Source of the DNA: Streptomyces sp. NBC_01723
GTDB taxonomy: Bacteria; Actinomycetota; Actinomycetes; Streptomycetales; Streptomycetaceae
DNA: 64,000 bases
Reading direction: 5' to 3'
NCBI RefSeq assembly: GCF_036246005.1
Contig: NZ_CP109171.1
Location: forward strand, 1,910,001-1,974,000
Every line of letters begins with the position of its first letter. Within the stretch, counting starts at the first letter, position 1. Below, one piece after another: positions 16,328 through 25,227 of the stretch. The notes under the pieces were generated by a model, which did not search any database, was not told where the DNA came from, and worked only from the letters and a program-made list of their open reading frames with translations. The position numbers were made by a program, and so were the translations under genes.

Positions 16328-17241
16328 CCGTGCGGCCGGGCGGGGCGTTGCTGGTCGTCGGCGATGTCGTCACGGACGTGGTCGCCCGCCACCGGGTGCC
16401 GCTGGCCGCCGGTACGGACACGGTCGCCTCGATCCGTCGCCTGCCCGGCGGTGCGGGTGCCAACGTGGCCTGCTGGGCGGCCTGGGCGGGGTACGGGAAC
16501 GTCCGGCTGCTGGGCAGGGTCGGCGCCGACGCGGCCGGCTGGCACGAGCGGGAGCTGACGGCCTGTGGAGTGCGTCCGCTGCTGATGGTCGACCCGTCGG
16601 CGCCGACGGGGACGGTGATCTGCCTGGTCGACACGGGCGCGTCGGCCGAGCGGACCTTCCTCACGGACAGCGGGGCTTCGTTGCGGATCGGGCCGGGCGA
16701 CTGGTCGGACACGCTGCTCGACGGCGTCGACCGACTGCACCTGTCGGGCTACCTCCTGTTCGCGGAACCGAGCCGCGCGCTGGTGTCGGTCGCCCTGGCC
16801 GCGGCACGCGCGCGCGGGGTGCCGGTCAGCCTTGACCCGGCCTCGGCGGGGTTCCTCGCCGGGCTGGGGGTGGACCGTTTCCTGGGTCTGGTCGAGGGGG
16901 TGGACGTCCTGCTGCCGAGCCGTGACGAGGCGTGCCTGCTGACCGGGCTGCCCGATGCCGCGGACGCGGCGGCCAAGCTGAGCCGGCACGTTCCGCTGGT
17001 GATCTCCAAGCAGGGGGCGGAGGGCGCTCTGGTGGCCCGGGCCGGCGCCGTGTGCGCCCGGGTCCCCGCTGCCCCTGCGTCGCCGCGGGACAGTACGGGC
17101 GCCGGTGACGCATTCACCGGCGCGTTCCTCGCCGCGCTGCTCGCGGGTGCGACGCCCGAGGAGGCGGCGGCCGCGGGGTGCCGGGCGGGTGCGACTGCGG
17201 TCGAACGGGTGGGCGGGAGACCTCCGCGGGCGGTCGGCTGA
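16324..17241 (+). CDS. psuK: PfkB-family kinase, probable pseudouridine kinase
   Basis: 305 residues of the ribokinase/PfkB fold. Seen: PGGAGANVACWAAWAG (sugar-binding signature), the DSTGAGDAFTGAFLAALL anion-hole and catalytic Asp motif near residue 259, and LVISKQGAEGALV. PfkB kinases are promiscuous in annotation. The ATGA overlap with psuG makes phosphorylation of pseudouridine the most likely job, so the two would degrade pseudouridine to uracil and ribose 5-phosphate. The gene symbol is inferred from context. Confidence 0.85.
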   Translation: MTVRPGGALLVVGDVVTDVVARHRVPLAAGTDTVASIRRLPGGAGANVACWAAWAGYGNVRLLGRVGADAAGWHERELTACGVRPLLMVDPSAPTGTVICLVDTGASAERTFLTDSGASLRIGPGDWSDTLLDGVDRLHLSGYLLFAEPSRALVSVALAAARARGVPVSLDPASAGFLAGLGVDRFLGLVEGVDVLLPSRDEACLLTGLPDAADAAAKLSRHVPLVISKQGAEGALVARAGAVCARVPAAPASPRDSTGAGDAFTGAFLAALLAGATPEEAAAAGCRAGATAVERVGGRPPRAVG

Positions 17242-17316
17242 TCAGCGGCGGAGACCCGGCAGGCATGCTCGCGTGCTCTCCGTGCCGTGAGCGTGCCTGG
17301 CCCGGACATCCGGGCC

Positions 17317-17395
17317 GACGTGGCTGACGGGCCGACGTGCACAACGGGACGTGGCTGACGGGACGACGTGGCCAACGGGACGTGGCTGACGGGGC
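17317..17395. repeat. 31-bp tandem repeat, about 2.5 copies
   Basis: Units start at 17317, 17348 and 17379. Each opens with GACGTGGCTGACGGG and the two full units end in AACGG; they differ at a few bases only. The array fills the gap between the convergent kinase and methyltransferase genes and has no ORF of its own. Confidence 0.9.
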
Positions 17396-17415
17396 GGACA
17401 GGCCGATGAGGGGGC

Positions 17416-17429
17416 GCCGGGGCCCCGGC
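17416..17429. terminator. GC palindrome before the methyltransferase stop
   Basis: GCCGGGGCCCCGGC, a perfect 14-nt palindrome just past the 3' end of the minus-strand methyltransferase gene. It could act as a weak bidirectional terminator for the convergent pair. Confidence 0.4.
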
Positions 17430-17438
17430 AGGTACTCC

Positions 17439-18233
17439 TTACGCCTTGCGCCCCCACGCCGAGATCATCGGAGCCGTCGCCAGGTCCATGCTGCCGGACG
17501 CGACGTTGGCGAGATGCCGGTCGATGTCGTCGTGGGTGGCCACTCCCTCGCCGACCAGCTCGTCGCGGATCTGACGGACGGTCGCCGACTCCAGGGCGGC
17601 GCACGCGGGCGAGGTGACCGGGAAGTAGGCGTCGGCCTCCACGCGGCGCAGTCCGGCCTCCCGGAGCAGGCGCGGCAGCCGGCGGCCGTAGGAGAGGTCG
17701 GCTCCGCGGCGGGACAGCAGCTGGCGGAAGCCCTGCCGGAGGCGGTTCGCCAGTTGCTGCTCGGGGCCGTGCTCGTCGGGGCAGAGCAGGGGCTGCAGGG
17801 CGGGATCGGCGTCCTCGACCAGGAGGCGGCCACCGGGGCGCAGGGCCTTGACCATCGACCGCAACGCCCGCTCCCGGTCCGGGACGTGGACGAGTACCAG
17901 CCTCGCGTGCACCAGGTCGAACCCCTCCCCCGGCGGCTCCTGCGCGCCCACGTCGTGCACACGCACCTCGACCGGCGGGCGCCCGGCCGGAGCGACCCGC
18001 GAGGTGTCGATGTCCGTCGCGATGACCCTGCCGGTCGGCCCGACCTTCTTGGCCAGCCACGACACCACGGAGGTTCCGCCGGCCCCGACCTCCCAGCAGC
18101 GCCAGCCGGGTCCGACGCCGAGCGTCTCGAGGTGCCGGAACGTGGTGGGGTCGAAGAGCTTGGCGAAGGCGTCGAAGCGCTCCGCAGCCTCGGCCTGCCG
18201 GTTGTCGAGGAGGTATCCGTCGGTTCGCGTCAT
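17439..18233 (-). CDS. class I SAM-dependent methyltransferase
   Basis: 264 residues. Rossmann methyltransferase core: VGAGGTSVVSWLAKKVGPTG (SAM motif I), VIATDID (motif II acid), FDLVHARLVLVHVPDRE (motif post-II/III) and LRPGGRLLVEDADP. The N-terminal DNRQAEAAERFDAFAKLFDP and the overall layout resemble the UbiE/COQ5-like small-molecule methyltransferases common in Streptomyces. The substrate is unknown. GATGAT lies 6 nt before the ATG at 18233, a possible leaderless -10. It is divergent from corA. Confidence 0.87.
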   Translation of the reverse strand: MTRTDGYLLDNRQAEAAERFDAFAKLFDPTTFRHLETLGVGPGWRCWEVGAGGTSVVSWLAKKVGPTGRVIATDIDTSRVAPAGRPPVEVRVHDVGAQEPPGEGFDLVHARLVLVHVPDRERALRSMVKALRPGGRLLVEDADPALQPLLCPDEHGPEQQLANRLRQGFRQLLSRRGADLSYGRRLPRLLREAGLRRVEADAYFPVTSPACAALESATVRQIRDELVGEGVATHDDIDRHLANVASGSMDLATAPMISAWGRKA

Positions 18234-18493
18234 GCTGCGATCATCCCAGTTGTCCGGCTTGTCGGAAGGGGGCGACGCTCCGGCGCGAGGGCGACGCCCG
18301 CTCCACCGCCCCCGGCCCCTGACGGCCCGTCGGGGCGGCTCCGGCGGTGCGTGGCCGACGGTTCGTCCACAGCCCGGAAGGAAGCGGAATGCTCCGTTTC
18401 CACAGGCCCGAACGGCGCTCGCGCAGGACTGGCAAACTGGCCTGCCAAGGCGCGGGAAGCACGGCGCGAGGGGACCCACGCGAGGAGATTCGG

Positions 18494-19621
18494 ATGACCA
18501 TGGCAGGGAATCTGCGCAAGGTCACCGGCCTGGGAAAGGTCGGCGGCCTGCGCAAGGTGGCACAGCTGGGCCGCCGCCGACGGCGGGTGGACCTGAGCCA
18601 CCCGGTCCGCTCCCCGCTGGGTTCCTCGGTGGTGAACTGCGTGACCTACCGGGACGGTGTCCGCACCCCCGAGGGCGGCGATCCGGTCGACGTGGTAGCC
18701 AGGATGCGCAAGCGCGCTGCGGGCTTCGTCTGGCTCGGCCTGCACGAGCCGACGGACCAGGAGTTCGCCGGCGTCGCGGAGCTGTTCGATCTGCACCCGC
18801 TGGCGGTGGAGGACGCGATCGAGGCCCACCAGCGGCCGAAGGTCGAGCGGTACGGCGAGACGCTCTTCGCCGTGTTCAAGACCGTCTGCTACGTGGAGCA
18901 CGAGGAGCTGACGGCCACCAGTGAGGTGGTCAGCACCGGCGAGATCATGGTGTTCGTCGGCCAGGACTTCGTGATCACCGTGCGCCACGGACGGCACGGC
19001 TCCCTGGGTCCGCTGCGAGAGGAGCTGGAGTCCGATCCCGCGCAGCTCGCCAAGGGGCCGTCGGCGGTGCTGCACGCGATCGCGGACCACGTGGTGGACG
19101 ACTTCCTGACCGTCATCGACTCGGTCCAGGCGGACGTCGACCATGTGGAGACGGAGGTGTTCGCGGAGAACGGCGCGCGGGTCGACCCGGGGCGGATCTA
19201 CCAGCTCAAGCGTGAACTGCTCGAACTGAGGCGGGCCGTGGTACCGCTCAGCCGGCCGCTGGAGGAGCTGGCCACACGGCCGTTCCGGGTGGTCGACCCG
19301 GAGATACAGGCGTACTTCCGTGACGTCTCCGACCACCTGCTGCGGGCCGGCGAGCAGATCGCCGCGTTCGACGAGCTGCTCAACTCCATCCTCCAGGCAC
19401 ACCTCGCCCGCGTGACGGTCGCGCAGAACGAGGACATGCGGAAGATCACCGCCTGGGCGGCGATCGTCGCCGTCCCCACGATGGTCTGCGGGGTGTACGG
19501 CATGAACTTCGACCACATGCCCGAGCTGCGCTGGCGATACGGATACGGCCTGGTCATCGGGGTGATAGCCGTCGCCTGCCTGGCGCTGCACCGCGGCTTC
19601 CGGCGCAACGGCTGGCTCTGA
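18494..19621 (+). CDS. corA: CorA family divalent cation channel (Mg2+/Co2+)
   Basis: 375 residues. A long cytosolic N-terminal funnel domain with coiled-coil regions (QADVDHVETEVF, LKRELLELRRAVVPLSRPLEEL) precedes two C-terminal membrane helices. The selectivity signature YGMNF lies near residue 336, with MPELRW in the outer loop. It forms pentamers that take up Mg2+. Start ATG 18494 with GAGGAG 6-7 nt upstream. The N-terminus is a basic, Gly-rich extension. The 260-bp gap upstream shows no recognisable Mg2+ riboswitch. Confidence 0.95.
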   Translation: MTMAGNLRKVTGLGKVGGLRKVAQLGRRRRRVDLSHPVRSPLGSSVVNCVTYRDGVRTPEGGDPVDVVARMRKRAAGFVWLGLHEPTDQEFAGVAELFDLHPLAVEDAIEAHQRPKVERYGETLFAVFKTVCYVEHEELTATSEVVSTGEIMVFVGQDFVITVRHGRHGSLGPLREELESDPAQLAKGPSAVLHAIADHVVDDFLTVIDSVQADVDHVETEVFAENGARVDPGRIYQLKRELLELRRAVVPLSRPLEELATRPFRVVDPEIQAYFRDVSDHLLRAGEQIAAFDELLNSILQAHLARVTVAQNEDMRKITAWAAIVAVPTMVCGVYGMNFDHMPELRWRYGYGLVIGVIAVACLALHRGFRRNGWL

Positions 19622-19653
19622 GGGCGGAGCGAGCGGCTCGGGCGCCGGGCCGA

Positions 19654-20097
19654 TCAGGCCGAGAAGCTCACGATCTTCCGTGGCACGACACGGATGATCA
19701 CACGGGTCTCCTCGTCCTTCTCCGCCGGCGGATCGATGCCGAGGTACTTGTGCGAGAGGTCGCGCGGAAGTCTCTTCCCCTCGTCGGGGACGATCTCGGC
19801 GGTGCCGCGGATCTCCACCGAGGTGTACGGGTTGGCGAGGTCGTAGACCGACAGGCTGATGCGCGGATCCCGGCGGAGGTTGCGCACCTTCTGCCGTCCG
19901 TCCACGGAGGAGAAGAGCACGGTGTCGCCCTCGCGCTTGATCCAGACCACGGAGTTCTGCGGGGCGCCGTCGGGACCGAGCGTGGCGACCGAGGCGAAGT
20001 TCTTGCCGTCCAGGAGGGCGCGGACCGGCTCGTCGAAGGTGGCGGCGGAGTTGCGGGCATCGGTGGTGACGGCGGCATCGCCGGAGTGAGTGGTCAT
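19654..20097 (-). CDS. PPOX-class (split beta-barrel) F420/flavin-dependent oxidoreductase
   Basis: 147 residues. Pyridoxamine-5'-phosphate-oxidase-like barrel: FASVATLGPDGAPQNSVVWIK, DTVLFSSVDGRQKVRNLRRDPRISLSVYD and YTSVEIRGTAEIV. This pattern is typical of actinobacterial F420H2-dependent reductases of the FDOR-B class, though FMN or heme binding cannot be excluded. The -10 TAGGCT (20109-20104) is 6 nt before the ATG at 20097, pointing to a leaderless mRNA. It converges on corA. Confidence 0.88.
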   Translation of the reverse strand: MTTHSGDAAVTTDARNSAATFDEPVRALLDGKNFASVATLGPDGAPQNSVVWIKREGDTVLFSSVDGRQKVRNLRRDPRISLSVYDLANPYTSVEIRGTAEIVPDEGKRLPRDLSHKYLGIDPPAEKDEETRVIIRVVPRKIVSFSA

Positions 20098-20103
20098 GCC
20101 GGC

Positions 20104-20109
20104 AGCCTA
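20104..20109 (-). promoter_or_regulatory. -10 element, leaderless start
   Basis: TAGGCT on the minus strand, 6 nt before the ATG at 20097. Confidence 0.6.
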
Positions 20110-20163
20110 GTTACATGCATGCGCATATAGAAGCGCTTCGGGGAAACTGGCGCCCCGAACCCG

Positions 20164-20796
20164 TCAGCCGCTCCACGCGGGATGCCGTGGATCGTCGGCC
20201 CGCACCACGATGTCGGCGGTGCCGGCCGGGTCGGTCTCCTCGTCGTAGCGCTCGAAGGCAGGCAGGGTCCACTGCTCGGTCTCCGTGGTCCGGCGGCGCA
20301 GTGCTCCGGGGGTGAGGACGAGATGGACGCTCAGGTCGAGGGGGAACCAGTGACGCAGCAGGAACGGGCCGTGCAGCAGCAGCACACCGCCGGGAGGGAG
20401 TTGGACGTGGGGACTGCGGGTGGCGCGGTCGGTGACCGGGTCCCACAAGTCGGGCAGCGCCCGCCCGTTCCCCTCGGGCCCGAGGGGGTCGAAGACCTCG
20501 CGCCACAGGGCACCGATGTCGTACCAGCCGTTGTAGTAGGACTCGGTGTCCCGGTGCCCGTACTCCAGGCGCAGCGAGGCGGGGCGCAGGAAGTCCTCCG
20601 TCCCGACGACGAGGGAGGGTCGGCCGCGGACGCGCAGCGCCTCGGAGACTCGTTCGGCGAGATCGCCGGGGCGGGCGGCGGGGGCACCGTCGAGGGCGAC
20701 GCGGGTCCATGCGCTGCCGTCCGCGGGTTCGAGGTCGAGCAGGCGCTCGGCGAGCTGGTCGCCGAGCCGGTCCCAGGTGATCGCTTCCAGTCGCAC
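20164..20796 (-). CDS. uridine kinase-like P-loop protein with degenerate Walker A
   Basis: 210 residues resembling uridine kinase-like NTPases: VVGTEDFLRPASLRLEYG, SYYNGWYDIGALWREVFDPL, and GGVLLLHGPFLLRHWFPLDLSVHLVL, which corresponds to the Walker B and lid part of such kinases. The expected P-loop near residue 35 reads VALDGAPAARPGDLAERV: the glycine pattern remains but the GK[ST] core is lost, so phosphoryl transfer is uncertain. The start is GTG 20796 (CATCAT 6 nt upstream may be a -10); longer starts run into atypical sequence. The function is unproven. Confidence 0.75.
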   Translation of the reverse strand: MRLEAITWDRLGDQLAERLLDLEPADGSAWTRVALDGAPAARPGDLAERVSEALRVRGRPSLVVGTEDFLRPASLRLEYGHRDTESYYNGWYDIGALWREVFDPLGPEGNGRALPDLWDPVTDRATRSPHVQLPPGGVLLLHGPFLLRHWFPLDLSVHLVLTPGALRRRTTETEQWTLPAFERYDEETDPAGTADIVVRADDPRHPAWSG

Positions 20797-20959
20797 CCGC
20801 CCATGATGCGTCACTCGCCGGTGCGCCCGCTTGGACGCTCGCGCATGGTCGGGCGCGGGTCGGCCATGGTCACGGCGCTCGCGCGGCGGTTGACTTGGGG
20901 TGACCGGCGGCGGACGGCACCGGTCGGGCGACCGGTCGACGGGTGGGAGTTGACGCGAC

Positions 20960-21439
20960 ATGATCGACGGACCGTACTTCGTGCTGACGGTGCTGGGTGT
21001 GCTCGGGGCCGGTCTGACGGCCGGGGTGTTCTGCGCCTTCTCGACCTTCGTCATGCGGGGGCTGGCCGCGCTGCCGCCGGCTCAGGGGATCGCCGCGATG
21101 AACTCGATCAACAAGGCGGCGGTGCGGCCGCCGTTCATGGCCGTGTTCCTCGGGACGACGGTGCTGGCCGCGGTGATCGCCGTGGTGACGTTCGTGCTGT
21201 GGCCGGAGGAGGCCGCGGTGGAGCTGCTGCTGGGCAGCGCGCTGTATCTGATCGGGTCGTTCGGGGTGACCGCGGCCGCAAATGTGCCGCGCAACACCGC
21301 CCTGCTCGCAGTGGAACCGGGCTCCGCGCAGGCGGCCGAGCGGTGGACCGCGTACGTGCGCGAGTGGACGGCGTGGAACCACGTCCGGACGATCGCCTCG
21401 GCCGCGGCGGCGGTGGCCTACGTGCTCGCCCTGCGCTGA
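20960..21439 (+). CDS. DUF1772 (anthrone oxygenase-like) membrane protein
   Basis: 159 residues with four membrane helices (about 5-30, 55-75, 80-105, 140-158). Family marks: GVFCAFSTFVMRGLAALPPAQGIAAMNSIN and the later VTAAANVPRNTALLA plus WTAWNHVRTIASAAA. DUF1772 includes fungal anthrone oxygenases, but bacterial members are mostly uncharacterised. Start ATG 20960 with GGGAG about 10 nt upstream. It is divergent from the kinase-like gene. Confidence 0.85.
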   Translation: MIDGPYFVLTVLGVLGAGLTAGVFCAFSTFVMRGLAALPPAQGIAAMNSINKAAVRPPFMAVFLGTTVLAAVIAVVTFVLWPEEAAVELLLGSALYLIGSFGVTAAANVPRNTALLAVEPGSAQAAERWTAYVREWTAWNHVRTIASAAAAVAYVLALR

Positions 21440-21585
21440 GGGAGCGGGCGCCGCCGCGCGGGGCGCGGGAAGGGTGTGCGGCGCTCTGCGTCCGGGGCGG
21501 GCCCGACGTATCGTGGGGCGCAAGAGCGCCGCCCCGAACGCAGAGCGCCGCACGGCCAGCCACCCCGCACGCAAGGGAGAGGGCC

Positions 21586-23076
<1,491 letters not shown>

Positions 23077-23108
23077 GCGGCCCGCCGGCGACGGGCCGCG
23101 AATGGCAA

Positions 23109-23132
23109 TCAGGTCAGGTCAGGTCAGGTCAG
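23109..23132. repeat. TCAGG pentanucleotide repeat
   Basis: Four full TCAGG units plus TCAG, followed by an unusually A-rich stretch up to about 23170 in the gap between the convergent gltD-like and DUF397 genes. Confidence 0.9.
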
Positions 23133-23174
23133 TGCCAACAAGCTTAAAGAACAAAAAGATCAAAGACACACGTC

Positions 23175-23450
23175 TCAGGACAGCAGGAAGTCCGCCTCTC
23201 CCGCCTTCGCTCCCTCGATGAAGGCCGTCATCTCCGCGGAGGTGTAGATCAGCGCCGGCCCCTCCGGATCGGTGGACTGCCGGACCGCGATCCGGCCGTC
23301 CGCGAGCTTCATGGCCTCCAGGCAGTTGCCTCCGTTGCCCCCGCTCCACGGCTTGTGCCAGCCCTCGCTGCCCAGCTCGCCGGCGGGCATGCCGTTGTAG
23401 ATCCGCTCGCCGCGGGTCCGTGGCGAGCGCTGGGGTTTGATGCGGTTCAT
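23175..23450 (-). CDS. DUF397 protein paired with the XRE regulator
   Basis: 91 residues. DUF397 signature: WHKPWSGGNGGNCLEAMKLADGRIAVRQSTDPEGPALIYT with the terminal AEMTAFIEGAKAGEADFLL. Such small acidic proteins are encoded next to DUF5753/XRE regulators of the WhiJ/AbaA type in Streptomyces and are thought to modulate them. Its ATG follows directly on the XRE stop codon (TGA then ATG, no gap), so the two are co-translated. Confidence 0.92.
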   Translation of the reverse strand: MNRIKPQRSPRTRGERIYNGMPAGELGSEGWHKPWSGGNGGNCLEAMKLADGRIAVRQSTDPEGPALIYTSAEMTAFIEGAKAGEADFLLS

Positions 23451-24311
23451 TCACAGCTCCTTGCGGAGATCCCGGAGGATCTCCTTCGTGCGATGTGCCG
23501 TGGCGGCCTGCGCCGCCATGCGGTCCATGACCTCGAGATGGGTCGCCACCTCGGCGCGCGCGTCCAGATAGACGGCGCCGGTCAGGTACTCGCTGTAGAC
23601 CATGTCCGGCAGTTCCGGCATGGCGAATCGGAACAGCACGAAGGGCCCGTAGGTGCCGGGGTGCGGCCCGTTGGAGAACGGGGCGACCTGCAGCGTCACG
23701 TTGGGCAGCTTCGTGGCCTCGAGCAGCCTGTCGATCTGGGCACGCATCACCTCCGGGCCCCCGACGGGGCGGCGCAGCGCGGTCTCGTCCATCACGACCC
23801 ACAGCCGGGGCGCGTCCTTGCGGGTGAGCAGTTCCTGGCGTTGCATGCGCAGGTCGACGTGGCGCTCGATGTCGTCGGGCCTGGTCTGCCCGATGGCCCC
23901 CGAGCGCAGCACGCCACGCGCGTAGTCCTCGGTCTGCAGCACTCCCGGGACGAAGTGCGGCTCGTAGGAGCGGATCAGGGCGGCGGCGCCCTCCAGGCTG
24001 ACGTACAGCGAGAACCAGCCGGGCAGGATGTCGTGGAAGCGCTGCCACCACCCCGGCTTGTTGGCGTCCTCGGCCAGCCGCACGAAGGCTTCGGCCTCCT
24101 CGTCACCGACGCCGTACGCCTTCAGCAGGAGCTGGAGGTACGGGATCTTGAGGGCGACCTCGGCCATCTCCATCCGGCGGACGGTGGCGGGGGCGACGCG
24201 CAGGATGCGGGCGGCTTCCTCACGCTTGAGGCCCGCGCGTTCCCGCAGGTCCAGCAGGCGCCGGCCGAGTACGACCTGGCCGACCGTCGGCGCGGACCGC
24301 GGCTCACTCAC
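23451..24311 (-). CDS. XRE-family HTH regulator with DUF5753 (WhiJ-like)
   Basis: 286 residues. An N-terminal HTH_XRE domain (about 10-70: LGRRLLDLRERAGLKREEAARILRVAPATVRRMEMAEVAL) is followed by DUF5753 (about 95-275: FVPGVLQTEDYARGVL, RMQRQELLTRKDAPRLWVVMDETALRRPVGG, VTLQVAPFSNGPHPGTYGPFVLF). The WhiJ-type architecture is linked in Streptomyces to control of aerial growth and secondary metabolism. Start GTG 24311 with AGGAGG 6 nt upstream. It is divergent from a HATPase gene; the shared gap holds two perfect palindromes that are candidate operators. Confidence 0.93.
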   Translation of the reverse strand: MSEPRSAPTVGQVVLGRRLLDLRERAGLKREEAARILRVAPATVRRMEMAEVALKIPYLQLLLKAYGVGDEEAEAFVRLAEDANKPGWWQRFHDILPGWFSLYVSLEGAAALIRSYEPHFVPGVLQTEDYARGVLRSGAIGQTRPDDIERHVDLRMQRQELLTRKDAPRLWVVMDETALRRPVGGPEVMRAQIDRLLEATKLPNVTLQVAPFSNGPHPGTYGPFVLFRFAMPELPDMVYSEYLTGAVYLDARAEVATHLEVMDRMAAQAATAHRTKEILRDLRKEL

Positions 24312-24515
24312 CGCCCACCTCCTGAAGAGTCCCGAAGAGTCCTTGCGTCCCTGTGCCCGGCGCCCGTGCTTGTCGCCCGTGCCTGGTGCGGACAGCCCGG
24401 CGGCGCCATCCGAAGACCTGTTCGAAAACCTGTGCAGGCCTTCGACGGACTGAAGTGGCGCCGCTCGACGTGCTGTTGCGAGCAGTGTGCCACGGCCGTC
24501 CAGAACGTCACACAG

Positions 24516-24536
24516 CACTCTGCATTTTTCAGAGTG
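24516..24536. promoter_or_regulatory. palindrome 1 between the XRE and HATPase genes
   Basis: CACTCTG (24516-24522), loop CATTTTT, CAGAGTG (24530-24536): a perfect 7-bp inverted repeat, about 32 nt upstream of the HATPase start. It directly abuts palindrome 2. Confidence 0.75.
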
Positions 24537-24551
24537 ACACTTGCCAAGTGT
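24537..24551. promoter_or_regulatory. palindrome 2 between the XRE and HATPase genes
   Basis: ACACTTG-C-CAAGTGT, a perfect 15-nt palindrome starting at the base after palindrome 1 and ending 16 nt before the GTG at 24568. It is a likely regulator-binding site near the HATPase promoter. Confidence 0.75.
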
Positions 24552-24567
24552 TCACGGCGGGGCGATA

Positions 24568-25227
24568 GTGGCAAGCGTGATTCCGTCCGCGCCCTTAGGA
24601 ACAGACGCCACCGCGGGCTCCCTGGGCCTCGGTGCCGCCATGGGAGTCGGCCCTTCGGGGACCGCAGCCGCCGAGCGCCGGTTCCGTTTCGAACTGGCCG
24701 CACATCCGAGTTCCCCCGCGCAGGCGAGACGCCTGACCCGGGCTCGGCTGAACGGCTGGTCGGTGTGCGAGGACACCTGCGACACCGCGGCCCTGGTCGT
24801 CTCCGAGCTGGTGACCAACGCGATCGTGCACACCGCGAGCAGACACATAGTCTGCGAGCTGCACGACGGGGACGAACTGGTCCGCATAGCCGTGCGCGAC
24901 GAGGGCTGCGCCCCCGGCCAGCCCCACCCCGCGGACGATCAGCAGCCCGAGGACGAACACGGCAGAGGACTGCTCCTCGTCGACGCCCTGTGCGACGCGT
25001 GGGGCGCCCACGAGCACGGCCCCGGCCTCCTGGTCTGGGCGGAGCTGGCGCGCAAGACCGACACCCCGCGCGACCCGTCGGAACCCCACAACGACCTCGG
25101 CTGGGGCGCCCGCCCGAAGCCCGGCCCCGCCGACGACACGGGCGACGAGGGCGAGGCGGAGAACCACCTCCGGTCGCCCCGCGGTACGGAGACCCAATGG
25201 CGCGGGACGGGGACCGAATGGCTGTGA
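24568..25227 (+). CDS. RsbW-like HATPase (anti-sigma/regulatory ATP-binding protein) with a TTA codon
   Basis: 219 residues. HATPase_c domain about 35-150: LTRARLNGW, DTAALVVSELVTNAIVHT (N-box), IAVRDEGCAPG (G1-type DxG) and HGRGLLLVDALCDAWG (G2). It lacks a kinase phosphoacceptor domain, so it resembles the stand-alone anti-sigma/serine-kinase-like proteins abundant in Streptomyces. The C-terminal 60 residues are polar and probably disordered. The GTG at 24568 is preferred over the TTG at 24541 because the latter lies inside palindrome 2. Codon 10 is TTA (24595-24597), so translation should need the bldA tRNA. Confidence 0.88.
   Translation: MASVIPSAPLGTDATAGSLGLGAAMGVGPSGTAAAERRFRFELAAHPSSPAQARRLTRARLNGWSVCEDTCDTAALVVSELVTNAIVHTASRHIVCELHDGDELVRIAVRDEGCAPGQPHPADDQQPEDEHGRGLLLVDALCDAWGAHEHGPGLLVWAELARKTDTPRDPSEPHNDLGWGARPKPGPADDTGDEGEAENHLRSPRGTETQWRGTGTEWL

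Noticed and set aside
18234..18493. Possible Mg2+ riboswitch (M-box) upstream of corA
   Set aside because: The 260-bp region has short hairpins but none of the conserved M-box loops or helix order could be found by eye.
20182..21585. Long plus-strand open frame joining the kinase-like region to the gltD-like gene
   Set aside because: The part before the ATG at 21586 is a shadow of the minus-strand kinase-like gene and of DUF1772 in another frame. The GltD family starts at 21586 with a good ribosome site.
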